Origin: Archilochus colubris | Lineage: Eukaryota > Chordata > Aves > Apodiformes > Trochilidae | Assembly: GCA_023079485.1 (NCBI GenBank) | Contig: CM041092.1 | Coordinates: forward strand, 2,799,127 to 2,863,126 | Direction of reading: 5' to 3' | Length of the DNA stretch: 64,000 bases | In this document: positions 49,217 to 60,688 of the stretch, in pieces | Layout: the number at the start of each line of letters is the position of its first letter | How positions within the stretch are numbered: position 1 is the stretch's first letter | Position numbers and translations under genes: made by a program | Notes under the pieces: generated by a model | What the model was told of the DNA's origin: nothing | Seen by the model: only the letters and a program-made list of their open reading frames with translations | Database searches by the model: none

Positions 49217-50039
49217 CTGTTTTAGCTGTGTCTTAGTGAAGGCCAAAGAAACCTTGCTTGTGGACACTTAATTTCAATCTTATGTATATGGCTGAAAACT
49301 GAGGCTAAACTGGAGGAATATTTTCTTTTGCTGTGCTCAACCAAGGAAAAGGAATTCTCTACCTTCCTTCTTTTTTTCCATACCTGAGTGTGATTATTTG
49401 TTTTGTGTTTTATTTTTTTTTTTTTAACAAGACTTGCGGTAGAAGCAGTAAGGGAATCAAACAATCTCCAATACCTGTATAGTTAAAATAAAAAGGGAAA
49501 TTTTAGAACTAGATTTATTCAACATATTTGATATATTCTTAAAGGAGCACTTTCCTACAGCAGCTTCTGTGCTGGTTACTTTAACTGACCACAAAAAAAG
49601 CAGCATCTTTCTTGACCATTTGAGGACATCAGAGTGCATGGCCTTCTAGACCTGTGGAGAGCAGGGTTACTTTCACATGGGAACAGTGGGTAAAGAGGAT
49701 TTCAGGATGATTAAGATATGGGATCTTCTTCTGTAATCAAAATAATTACAAGAGGTACTTTCTTTAACTGGAGAGAAGCCTGGCCTTTGTGAAGTTTGTG
49801 AAACTAGTATGATTTTCTCTCTGAAAAGCAGTTTGTGTCCATCCTTAAAAATATTCCTTTATCCGGTGTATCTGTTCAAGGGATCTTTAACTGTTAAAAA
49901 AGTGAATCCTGAATAATTAAAGAAAATGACATTGTGAACAGTGGGAAATATGATATTAAGTCCCTGCTGCTCTGGGTCTGTTATATTTCCCTTTTTTTTT
50001 TTTTTTTTTTTTTCCCCTCTCTAACCAACTAAACAGGCT
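49217..50039. other. Unique non-coding DNA with long T run
   Basis: No gene recognised. A T run of about 24 lies at 49991-50014 and is flanked by C on both sides. Confidence 0.55.
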
Positions 50040-50420
50040 CTGGCAACGTGGGATCTTAACATCAAACCATACTCGAGGCAGATTTCCACAAAGTGCTTGC
50101 ACAGCACAGAAAGTTTAAGTGTTGGCACCGAGACAGGTCTGTGTGGTACAGAAGAATTCTTATATTTGAATGTTTCTATCTTACAAGCCTTTAGATGTCA
50201 AACTTTAAGTGGAATTGACTGTTTATCCCAGTTGATTTTGACTAGTGACGCCTTCCAGGTTGGAGGCCGCTCGCTTCACTCTGTTTCCCATCAGCACTCC
50301 TTGACTACCGGCATGTGGTGCCAATTTGTTCCTTCTGTACAGAGAAGAAAAGAAGTTTGGATTTAATTTTAAGCCTTGACACGAGGTTTAATTTGCTAAA
50401 AAGGGGAGCTGTGCCATTGT
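50040..50420. promoter_or_regulatory. Candidate conserved non-coding element with CpGs
   Basis: Balanced-complexity sequence that stands out from its T-rich flanks. It keeps CpGs (caacgtggg, actcgagg, gcaccgaga, tgacgcc, ggccgctcgc, taccggc, acacgagg) and lacks repeats. One 89-codon plus-strand frame (50097-50366) crosses it but has no known domain or clear splice sites. Retained CpG in AT-rich vertebrate DNA often marks constraint or an unmethylated element; here that is inference. Confidence 0.3.
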
Positions 50421-51189
50421 AAATCTTGGAGGAGACACCAAGGTTGCAAAAATTGTCAGCCCAATCTGTTTTGAGCACCATTTCGGTTGTTGCGTTAAAG
50501 GAACAATATTCCTTTTCACAGCTTGTTCAGCTGTGTCAAACCACACAGGTTAGCATGGTGTTGGGTATTTATTGTATCTTGTCTTATTTTCTGGTCAGGT
50601 TTTTTACGATAGAATGAAATTTATGGCCTGCAAATGAATTATGGGTACGTTAGATGGGGGTTAAAAAAAAGAGGTTATTCCATTTCAGGTGACTAAACCT
50701 GAAAACACAGTAGCTTATGGCTTTGCCAGAGACAGTCACAGAGAGAATAAAATCATGTTCTTATTAAAATATTCCTAGATTTACAGAAGCTAGTACATCA
50801 TGGATCTATTATCATTCTTCTGTGGTTGAACATGCTATTGGCACATGGAGGAACTCAAGTACTGAGTTACTACTGGTGTCAAGTCAGACCAGGCTTAGCT
50901 ATAAAGGTTATTTTGCCCTAGAAGCAGATTCTGCTTTCACCTAGGATGATGTAAATGGTTCTTCTTTCACTGCTTTCCCCTGTAGCAAAGAGGGTTTGGC
51001 ATGAAACCCCACATCTCTGCTGAGAACATGAATTTGGTCATTCAGCCTCGGTCCTTATTCTTTGTCAGTGTTTTCTGATCCATGATGATATTGCCAGGGG
51101 AGGGCACTATTGCCAGGGGAGGATTGAGTAAATATTTATTTAAATCAGACTGGTTTAAAAAATAATCATTTTGTGGTTAAAAACTCCAA
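50421..51189. other. Unique non-coding DNA
   Basis: No gene recognised. The 14-mer ATTGCCAGGGGAGG occurs twice at 51090-51122 with a 19-bp period, a small local duplication. Confidence 0.55.
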
Positions 51190-51480
51190 AATTTAAAAAC
51201 ACACTCTCAAAGCTAGAACACATTAATGTATATTAAGCCTATGCACTATCTTGCTTCAGTTTTTCTTTTTAATTTTGCTCTTTAAGAAATGGGTGTCTGA
51301 CCCAATAGTTCATTTATGCTCATCAGTCACGTTAAGTCCTTTTTATTTCTTGGATTAAGTGCTACGGGCCTAATAAATCAGAGCTGCTCCTTTGGCACTG
51401 ATCCAGCTCCTGTTGTCAATCTGGGCAAAATGTGCACATGACATGTCTGAGATTCTGCAAAACAACAACTTCTTGTGAAC
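51190..51480. promoter_or_regulatory. Possible conserved non-coding element
   Basis: Repeat-free AT-rich sequence with motif-dense texture (TTAATGTATATTAAG, TTCATTTATGCTCATCAG, TCACGTTAAG, GGATTAAGTGC). There is no coding frame. Assignment is from texture alone and is weak. Confidence 0.2.
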
Positions 51481-52552
51481 TTTTAACTTTTTCCTATGAC
51501 CAACTCTAGCTTTTAGGAGAGTTTTTGTTTTCCCATGTGTCTTGGGCAACTAACAGAGTGATTTTAATACCTTAAAAAGTTTAGTTATAATATTATAAAA
51601 AAAAACTTTATTTGAAAATATATGGCTTATGTTATCTTGACCACTGCTAGCTCTTTTGGTGTACAAAGCCTCGACTCCTTTTGGAGGCAGAAAAAAAATC
51701 CCCACCAACCCTAAGCTCCCTTTTGCTGTCTTACATTTAAGCTACATATCTTTTTGTGTTATTAACATGTGGTTTCTTTTTTCTTCCTCTGATACAGTTG
51801 ACTGTGTGGGTCGATGTCTATACCCTGAAACGTTGTTTAGTATTAATCAAATTGAACTGTAAATGTAGTATTATAGAGTAAGGAGGAGAAATTAGAGATG
51901 TGCCATAAACTGGACCATTTATCACAAGCTGCTTTCTTTTGGGCACATCCAACTGGAATGAAACGGGACCTGCTTCTAAATTTCCACTGCTAAACATGAT
52001 GAGCTGCTAAGGCTTGGCCAAAACAGGAGGGAATGTGGTTCCCATTTTGGTTTTAAACTGAGAAACACAAAATCAGGAGTCAACCAAGGGTGGGAGTTGT
52101 TGATGTGAGCTGGGGAGCAGGCAGGGCAGCGGGAAGCACCTCGAACCTTTGCAAGTCCCACAGCATCTTTTATACCTTTAAGCACAAACACTTTGATGCT
52201 TTCCAGGCTTCAACCAGGCTCTACATCACATGTCTAGTCCAGTTGACAGGATTTAGGGAGAGGAGGTGTTGGCTGCTTTGCAGGAAGTCCTGTAGCCACC
52301 TTATCTGTGCTCAGCTCCCGACTTATCAGCTCTGTCTCCCAGATCTTTTTCTCCTGGTATTTATAACAGGATAGCTGCTCCTCCTGAAGGTGAGGGAAGA
52401 GTGGAGTTAGATGGGGTTCTACAGCCTCTCTGGTTACTCTCTGAGCTACACTCTTAGTGGAAAGATCCACTTAACCCTTGTTCAATAATAGTGTTTTTCA
52501 GGTTGCTGGGTATCACTGTGTTTGATGGATTTAAGGGCATGATGTTCTAATC
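51481..52552. other. Unique non-coding DNA
   Basis: No gene or transposon recognised. A GC-richer patch lies at 52090-52340 with 60-94-codon frames on both strands, none recognisable. Confidence 0.5.
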
Positions 52553-52636
52553 AAACAACACATGGCTTCTAAAATGTAACCTGAATTTATGAAATAAACA
52601 ACACATGGCTTCTAAAATTTATGAATTTATGAAATT
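52553..52636. repeat. 43-bp tandem duplication
   Basis: The 23-base block beginning AAACAACACATGGC occurs at 52553-52575 and 52596-52618. In each copy it is followed, after a short variable part, by GAATTTATGAAAT. One copy has GTAACCT where the other has TTAT. It is a two-copy local duplication with small subsequent change. Confidence 0.9.
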
Positions 52637-53689
52637 CTGTTACATACCATTAAAAAAACCCCCAAAACTAATGCCCCAGAGGAGCCTGTGATTCACCATT
52701 CCCACGATGAACCAGTTTACCACAATATACCTGAGTTTTGCTAGAGAGCTTTATGCTTTTTTTGCCAGGGTTTTGGAGTGGAGGACAGCAACGTAGTGGT
52801 CTTGTCTGTGTGTCTGTCAGCTCGAGGGATCAGGCTCAGATTGGAGTGAACTCTGCTGGTTCCTGCTGGGAAAATCCTGCTGACCCAGCGCCAGGCAGGG
52901 GGATTTAATCCATCTGCTGAAATCTGGCTCCAGTTCTCACCTCCCACCCTCCCTTGACAGCAGGAGATGCTCTTAGAGAAGGGAAGTTTCTCCTCGAAGG
53001 AGACCTCCCCAGGCTCACTTCTCTCCATCCCATTTGTCCTCATACTTGTCCATTTAGGGGAAGGCAAAAACTCTGTTTGGGACTAGAGTGAGCTTGGAGG
53101 GTCTTGTGATGAGCCCTAGTGTTGTTTACCTGCAAAAGAGAGAGTAAAATCCTCTCCCATGTGGCTGCTGGGAATGTCTTGGGCATCCTCTGCTGTCCCC
53201 ACAGACATAGGCACACAGTGTTTGTTCAATCAAGCACATTCTGAAGCCAGGATAATTTGGAAAGATGACCATTTATAGAACTTGTTGTTCACTGAGCACA
53301 GTTACAACGATCTAGAAAAAAATAAATAGGTCAGATTCATTTAATTGGCTTTTTTTTTTTTTTTGGTGAAAGCGGTAGATTGAGTTCGAATCAGCTCACA
53401 AAAGGATTTGTTTCTGTGTGGGTGTGTGTGTTTCAACACTGTGGAAAAATGGTTATTTCATAAGTTTTTGAACATCAGTCTTTGGAGTTGCAGAGATTTT
53501 AAAAATTCTATTCCCAAGAGATTTTGTAACAGGAGCCAAGAGTTATTTTCTGGTTATTAATCTTTCTCCCCTATCCGAAAACATCCCCAAACTTTGCTTA
53601 GCTGCACAGGCTCTTCAGACTGTTGATTGTCCTGTAGTGGGGCTGAGAATGTTTCAGTTTATGTAACCAATCTCTCTGTTTAAATTTCA
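52637..53689. other. Unique non-coding DNA
   Basis: No gene recognised. A 108-codon minus-strand frame (52741-53067) lies in a GC-richer patch and has no known domain. A T run lies at 53350-53364. Confidence 0.5.
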
Positions 53690-53850
53690 GTGACAGATCT
53701 TTTCATTTTGTTTACAGCCAAATAACAAGGCAAACATCTTCTGCTCCAGCCGCGCTGGGCGGTCATCGAAAAGGGCATTCACCACCCTGATCTCTGTGTC
53801 TTAGCCCTTTTAAAACTTATTAAAAGCATTTCATTGTTACAGGCAGCTAT
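53690..53850. promoter_or_regulatory. Candidate conserved element with CpG patch
   Basis: Contains 'ccgcgctgggcggtcatcga' (four CpGs in 20 bases) between AT-rich flanks. A good acceptor-like sequence 'cattttgtttacag' ends at 53717 and is followed by a 29-codon open stretch ending in TAG at 53802-53804. It could be a regulatory element or a short terminal exon; neither is proven. Confidence 0.25.
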
Positions 53851-53944
53851 TAGTGAGGGGAAAAAAAAAACCCACAAGCTTTCCTTATTTACAGGAGGAT
53901 GATATTTAGTCACTAAGTCTTAGTTATTAGTTGTCTGGTTAATC

Positions 53945-54235
53945 AGAAAGCGGGTTGGGTGTTTTATTCTTTTGTAGGTTGCAGAAAAGCCACACGTAAT
54001 GGTGAAATGTCTTGCTGCAAACCCAACGAATTCCCTGAAAAAAAAAAAGAAAAAGAAAAATCATATCTTGAATCTCTTTACAGTTTTGAGTATTTCAAGG
54101 GTTTGCATGGATTTGATTATGCACTTTTACGTCGTTCTGTTCCTGGTGTGGTATTTGGTAACGCGAGCGTCAGTGCGAGGCAGCTTTCTGGGCATAATTA
54201 GTGCTAAATGACAATTTGCAAGTGAATTCCTCTCA
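53945..54235. promoter_or_regulatory. Candidate conserved element with CpG cluster
   Basis: Bases 54129-54179 hold six CpGs ('acgtcgttc', 'aacgcgagcgtc', 'gtgcgagg') followed by homeodomain-like 'gcataattagtgctaaatga'. This density is exceptional for the window. The interrupting A-rich run at 54039-54060 suggests two parts. No coding frame is convincing. Regulatory function is inference. Confidence 0.3.
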
Positions 54236-54380
54236 TCTCTTCTGGGTTTGCCATCTGGTCTGCATCATACCAAGATGTCCAGTCAGTTCTTTTCAAAGTT
54301 CTTCCCCAGCTTCCCTCTGCACAGAAGATCCTTGCTGTTTACCCTTGATAAGGTTTCCTGACCTTCCTTCCTAGAAGTTC

Positions 54381-54446
54381 TTTGGACTTGATCTTAGAGG
54401 CCCTTTCTAACCTGTATGATTCTATGATGAATGGTTCTATGATTCT
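54381..54446 (+). mobile_element. CR1 3' end fragment
   Basis: About 66 bases: 'tttggacttgatcttagagg', 'ccctttctaacctgtatgat' and a tail with repeated TTCTATGAT units interrupted by 'gaatg'. Only the terminal CR1 signature and tail remain. Confidence 0.85.
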
Positions 54447-55470
54447 TCCTGCTCTACTAGAAAAGTATAACTGCTTTCAATTGGTATAACTTAGTAAATA
54501 TTAGGCTGGTTTTTTTTTTCCCCTACTATCTTAACCCAGATTTTTGAGGTAGGTTAATGATGCAGTCGGAGCTTGTGCTCTCTTTTTGACTTCTGGGGGA
54601 AAAAAAAAAAAAAAAAGCAAAACAACCTAAAATCCTCTCCATACATTTGTCAGCCTCTGTCTTGAAATCAGTTGAGTATTTTTCTTCCATAGCTTTGCCT
54701 GCAATGGTGGAGCACTGAGTGGCTAAACAGGAATGATGTTCCTCTTCTGCTTAAACATAGTTTTTTGGTATCCAGCTTAAACCCACTGCCAGAAAAAGCA
54801 GTTTATTCTCATTAAGAGAAAGTTTATTCTCATTATACTTGTGCCAGCATTAATATTTCTTCCTCATTTACCTTTCTGCTGTCCTGAGCAGTCATGCTCC
54901 TCATCCACTTTTATTTTGCCTGGGACTAAAATGTCACCTTGAATTTGTACTTAGTTCAACTATATTTAATTAAATTTATCTTAATCTGGTCCTCAAGAAC
55001 ACATAATGTGTTTATAGGAGATATTTCTAACCTTTTTTGTGGGGATGGTATCCCCTAACTGTTGTATCTCCAGCAGACATCACCACTCTTTATGGCAAAA
55101 TCATAAATGAAACATAAAGGCTTATTTTAAAAACCTTGTTTAAGGAATTTCCCCCTTTTCCTCCCTCCAGCTCAAAAGACTAACACATTGAGGTTGCTAC
55201 TTCATGGTGTTTATTTTTCATTCTTTTTGTCTGCTTTCCACCTTGTTTCTCTTCCTTCAACATCACTTTCTCCTTGATGAGTGCTGTGTTTACAGTAGGT
55301 TTTTGTGGTGCAGCAGGGTTGACAACTCCTGTCTTTCAAAAGCATTTTCCCTTTACTACTTCTTCATTTTTCAGGAACAGTACAGGACCAGCATATGTTT
55401 AAGATTCCCCAGATATTTTTATTTTTTTTCAATGAATTTTTATCTGCATTAAATTCGTTGAGTTATTGTA
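54447..55470. other. Unique non-coding DNA
   Basis: No gene recognised. An A run of about 17 lies at 54600-54616. The 14-mer GTTTATTCTCATTA is duplicated at 54801-54814 and 54822-54835. Confidence 0.5.
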
Positions 55471-55540
55471 AAATCATAGAATATTCTAAGTTGGAAAAGA
55501 CGCATCAGATCATTGAGACCAGCTCCTGTCCTTGGATAGG
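55471..55540 (-). mobile_element. CR1 3' end fragment, minus strand
   Basis: Reverse complement of the CR1 terminus: 'aaatcatagaatattctaag', 'ttggaaaagacgcatcagat' and 'cattgagaccagctcctgtc', an older-type 3' block. Only about 70 bases are recognisable. Confidence 0.75.
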
Positions 55541-58500
55541 ATTTAAGTACAGAAAGTTTCAGGTTTTGTATTGTGTTCCCTCTTTGCTTTTGAGGGTTTG
55601 ATGGGAATGAATAACCCCAGACAGGAAGAGGGGATTTGACCTGTAGATACTCAGTAAACCATAAATATTTCTTTGCCTGATATGGTATTTTCTATGAAAA
55701 TTTTTCCTGTTCTTAGAATTATTATTTGGGTATTGCCCAGCCTGGGACACAGCTTTGAAACCAGCTTTATAGCCCAGGGTGTGCGGTGGTTGATAATAGA
55801 GCTCTGAAATGGTGAAGAGTCCCTAAAAGCCTTCCTAACCTCACTGTGTATAATATCCTGCATATCAGTAGCAGTCTCTAGAGGTGAGCATCTCTCCTGA
55901 CACTGAAATGGAGACCAGAAGCCAGATGGATAAAATTAAAAATGGGAGGCAGTGCAGTGGAGATGGCACAAGGAGCAAAAATTCCATGAGGTGACAAAAA
56001 ATTTCCCTTGAACCAATATAATCAAATGCTTTCAGCTCCTGGATAACAGATGAATATCACTGTGCATCACTTATACAAAAATTCTTGTGGCCAAAAATGC
56101 CACATGAAACTCGTAGGAAACGAGGAAGAATGTGGTAAAGGTTTAGAATAAAACCCCCAGAAAACAAACCTCTCAGATTTCCAAGAAACACTTTTTCTCT
56201 GGAATTACAGCATAAGCACAGCCTGTAGTCCTGAAATAATGCCTTGGAATTGTGAGTGACAAAGGGATCAATTCTTCCCCTGCATCAAAACCAGAAAATA
56301 CCAAAAATTAAGGACTACATTAAGAAGTCAGCACCTGAGGATGCTCAGAAAACAGTTATTTCTGTGAGGAAAACGTGCAGCAGAACTATCTAGCAAAGAG
56401 AAATCCCCTCCACATGCCTGAGAAAAACTTTTTAGAAAAAGTTCTCAAAAAGCTCTGGCAAGAAAACAGAAGCTGTGAATCATGCCATGTGGTATTAAAG
56501 AATTTAAAGAGCAGAGTAAGAAGTAGCTCCATATCACTGCTTTTTCTTGAAGGGCAAGAGTCCCTTTGTTGAATATATTTAAGATTTTCAAATTTCAGCT
56601 TTCTCTCCCTTCTGCTTTTTTTTTTTTTTTTTTTTTTTTTCAGTAGGGCTTCTGCTAAAAACTTGGATGGTTAAAGCTTTTAGTGTAAAATCCCTGGATT
56701 TCTTGCTTTTTATTTTCCCACTTCTCAATTGGTTTAGAGAGAATTTTAAAGTTCCAGCCTCAGAAGTGAATATTAAAAGAAAGAGATTATTGTAGGAAAG
56801 TTGGGGAACTCAGAACTTGTGAGTCTTGTGATAGCTACAGCAGAACTGCATATGGGAACATGTAATTTTCTTCTCCCACAGTGCTCTAAAATGGGACAAA
56901 TAAGTTATTGAATGTTTGATTTCTTATCAGGACTTTGCTAATTCTGTCAGTAAAAAACCCATTGCCAATAATGATGGTGGAGAAAGAAATTGATTCCTTG
57001 AATAAAGCAGTTTAGAAACTCCTCTGATTAATCTTTCTTAAATTCCAGTTAATATTAATTGCATCTTGCATGGCTAGAAGTGTACATCAGTTAAATAAAA
57101 CCCTTTGGGATTCAGTGCTTCATCTGATTCCTTGGAAAAACCTTACTATCTGATCACTGGGATTGAGTTGCCTGAAACAGGCTGATTATGGGAATTCTCC
57201 AGCTCACATTTGGATTTTTTCCTACTTCTAATCAAAGCTCACTACTGTAACTTACATAATTCTTACATAATTAAGAGCTTTTGTTGTTTGAGGTTTTAAT
57301 ATTTTTTTTTTAAACAATATAAAATAATTTCTGCATGCCTTTCTGTAGGTCTTGTTTATGTAGTGGTCAGGATGGGTCATTCTAAGATCATTCTTAGCTT
57401 GAAATGCTGGAGGTGAACAGGACATTGCACAAAAAATCCCACTTGTGTTTTGGTTTTGGTTGGGTTTTTTTGTCCTTTGTGGTGTTCTGAAATTTTATTT
57501 AGTGTTTTTTTTTTTCTTTTTAGTCCAGTGAGATATTTTAAACAAATCTGCTGAAAAATTTTGTAATAATGAACTAATGAAATTTGTGACAAATGTATCT
57601 TTCCATCCTATTTATTTTTATTCGCTGGGCACATGAAAACCCTGCAGCAAAAGAACAGATAATTTTTGAAATGACTCAGAAAAACTGTGCTTTTAAGTAA
57701 ACTTTCTTTACTTTATGATTTTAATAATGTAACTAATAAACAGAATAAAAAAAAAAACCTTAGCACTTCAGAAAGCTGCATTTTAACCTCTCTCTGGCTT
57801 CTCTGCTGTAATAGATGGGGATTTTCACTACTTTATCCTCACTTGTATACTGTAAAACCTGTAGTGTGACTGGAGATGAGAGAGGTGTTTTTGTGGAGAA
57901 ATTTAGTCCCTGTTTTACAGAAAAATTAATAAAATAAAAATATAATAAAATCATATAATATATAATAATAAAAATCATATTTCATTTCTAAAATGATTGC
58001 TGCAGGACAGCTGATATTCAGCTAAAATCACAGCTGTGCTTAGGTGTAAAGTTAGAAGAAATGGGGAAACAAAAGATGTGAAAGAAAGCCTTGTTTCCTC
58101 AAGCAAACTGAAATGAAAGTAAAAGCAAATATACAAAAAATAAGAACATGTGTGTTTCATCCCTCTCTTCCCATAGCTGCTACTTGGTGATGGGAGATTG
58201 CTCCACAAGTTCTCCTAATGTAGGTGGCAGCTGTTCCACAAGGGTTTGTCTTCTAGGTAGAAAGGTGGATGCTTTCCAAAAGTGGGTTTGGAAGTTATCC
58301 GTGGAATGAGGAAAGGTAAAGGAAAACTGAGTTGGTGCTGAGGAAAATGGTTTCAAGAGGAGTTTCAGTGTGTCCAAGAGTCTCTGGTATCCCAACAGCC
58401 ATGGAAAGTTCATCTTGACCTCATGGCCTTGATCTCCACCTGCCCCAGCAACGTGGGGTGTATGGACATCTGTGGGTATTCCCTGACACCCAAGTTGGTC

Positions 58501-59569
58501 TAAATTACTCTGTGATGATGTGAAAACACAGAGCAAGAGAGTTTTGGGGGGCAGAGGGAGCAGAGTTGGCTCTTGCTCTACTCCTTGCCTTGTTGCCAGT
58601 GGGCTGATGCTTCACCTCCAGCTGGGAGGTCAAGAGGATGCTCAGCTCTATCTGGTTGGGATGACCAAGTGATGCAGCTGCCCTGGGGATGCAGATGTTT
58701 CATCTCCAGATGTTTTCAGTCTCCTCTGACCTGGGGCATGGGCACCTCAGTGCGTTTCCCAACCCAGGTCTCCTTAGCGTGATGCAATTAGGTTAGGAAA
58801 GAATGCAGCTGACAAAAGGCATTTATTATTTGGGATTTCTGTTGGGGTAAATGTTGCTTTAGACTGGAATTTTATCAGCCCATCTTCATGTTGGTTTTTC
58901 TGCCACAGAACTCAGAAGGGGAAAAAAAAAAAAAGAAAACATTTTAAGTAGTTGCGTGCATAATAATATTCCCTTTTTTATACTGCAGCAAGAAAGAATT
59001 TAGAGTTTCTATTTTTCAACTTCATTCTCTGATGTGTGGGGTGGTTTTTTGCATTTTATGGGTGTACCAGTATAGCAATATAAACTGCATAATCTGGCTG
59101 CTATTTCTTGCATATGGAACTTTTATTAGAAGTAGTTCATGAGCAGGTTTTATTAGAATTGAAATCTGAAAAGTTTGTGACATATTAAACTACACTCAAG
59201 CTACATCTTTTTATCATAAAATGCTAATGTCTCTCTGAACTGTACTTTTTTATAGAATATGTAGAAAATAAAAGCACAACTTAATTTTATTTTTAAGCAT
59301 GCTTAAATGAACTAATGATACTGCACTTGACTGCAATTACTGTGTGTCCCAAATGAGGTAATTCTACAAAATAATATTTTGAGTATTGATTTTTTTTCAG
59401 GCAAGTTGGTTTTTTGGTCCTTGAATTCCCACACAAGTATATTTTCACTGTATACTCTGTTACAACACCTAAGATATTGCAAATATCTGGTTTTCCTCAA
59501 AAGACATAAATACATTTAATCTAGAGTGTTGAATTAAATGTCAGCAGATCCAACCAATGTTACCAATGT
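55541..59569. other. Unique non-coding DNA, 4 kb
   Basis: No gene recognised. T run of about 22 at 56619-56640, AT-rich stretch at 57920-57980, A run at 58921-58934. The 118-codon minus frame at 58180-58536 has no known domain. Confidence 0.5.
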
Positions 59570-60080
59570 ACTGTGTCCAGTTCTGGGCCCCTCAGTTCAG
59601 GAAGGATATCGAGGTCCTGGAGCAGGTCCAAAGGAGGGCAACCAGGCTGGTGAAGGGACTCAAGCACAGACCCTATGAGGAGAGGCTGAGAGAGCTGGGG
59701 GTGTTCAGCCTGGAGAAGAGGAGGCTCAGGGGAGACCTCATCGCTGTCTACAACTCCCTGAAAGGAGGCTGTAACCGGGTGGATGTTGGTCTCTTTTGCC
59801 AGACAACTTTCAACAAGACAAGAGGACATGATCTTAAGTTGTGCCAGGGGAGGTTTAGGTTAGATATTAGAAAGAATTTCTTTACGGAGAGAGTGATCAG
59901 GCATTGGAATGGGCTGCCCAGGGAAGTAGTGGATTCTCCATCCCTGGAGATATTTAAAAAGAGCCTGGATGTGGCACTCAGTGCCATGGTCTAGCAACCG
60001 CCAACGGTGGTAAAAGGGTTGGACTCGATGATCTCTGAGGTCCCTTCCAACCCAGCCAATTCTATGATTCTGTGATTCTA
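59570..60080 (+). mobile_element. CR1 LINE, separate lineage, open ORF2 tail
   Basis: 5'-truncated CR1 starting at 'ctgtgtccagttctgggcc' and ending with the tail ATTCTATG-ATTCTGTG-ATTCTA at 60059-60080. The C-terminal ORF2 frame is fully open through the element to a TAG at 59992-59994, with no frameshift. Diagnostic differences from the four young copies include 'ggctgtaaccgggtggatgt' in place of 'ggttggagccagggg', and 'ccatccctggag' in place of 'ccgtgtctggag'. It is a related but distinct CR1 subfamily and is not itself mobile, as the reverse transcriptase and endonuclease parts are absent. Confidence 0.95.
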
Positions 60081-60658
60081 CCTGTAGTCTGAAGCACTAA
60101 TGCTTCAGGTGATTTTCCTATTATTACAGTATAGTGGAATAATCCATGTACGTAAACATTATGATTTTTTTTTAAGAAATAACTTGTATTATTTTAATTT
60201 CTTTTCCCCTTTTTGTGAATGCATATGGAAAAACTTTCTATATAGATCCCAAACCCTACATGTGTGTACACCACTAAGCCAAGAAATGGGTTGAAATTCT
60301 GCTGAACCTTCATTAAAAAAGAAAGGGGGAGGAATTTTAGGTGGAAGAGGCTAGTCCAGAAATCACAGGCTTATTATTTTCTCTTCTATCAGTGTCATTT
60401 CTGTCTGTTCAGTGCTGCAGGCTGCCACTTGGTAAATATATTTTCTGTTTAAGGGGCTGTTAAAATAGAGATGGTCCAGGCTAATTTTAGTGATGAGATC
60501 ACTAACTGGGACTTAGGTGGCAGCTCCTGGTATAACCACAATCTAAGTCTAAAGTTAATTTAAATCCAGTGATAGCCATCATTTGTACCAGTACAAACCA
60601 GTGCAATGCATAAGAAACTGGGAATTTCTTCCTTTTTGTTTGGCAATTTTCCCCCCTT

Positions 60659-60688
60659 CAGTGTATATAACAAGGGTTATATACACTG
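60659..60688. repeat. Perfect 13-bp inverted repeat with 4-base loop
   Basis: The arm CAGTGTATATAAC (60659-60671) is exactly complementary to GTTATATACACTG (60676-60688), with loop AAGG. It could form a DNA cruciform or an RNA hairpin. It is too short and too simple to be a microRNA precursor, with no long imperfect stem visible beyond the arms. Confidence 0.9.

Noticed and set aside
48967..49271. Repetitive protein frames on both strands (GILQGSCRDLA-type)
   Set aside because: Generated by the 11-bp minisatellite.
58180..58536. 118-codon minus-strand frame
   Set aside because: No recognisable domain or splice signals. The length is within what chance allows in 64 kb.
59557..59994. 145-codon open frame as a host gene
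   Set aside because: It is CR1 ORF2 sequence. It is open but lacks the catalytic domains and any upstream start of its own.
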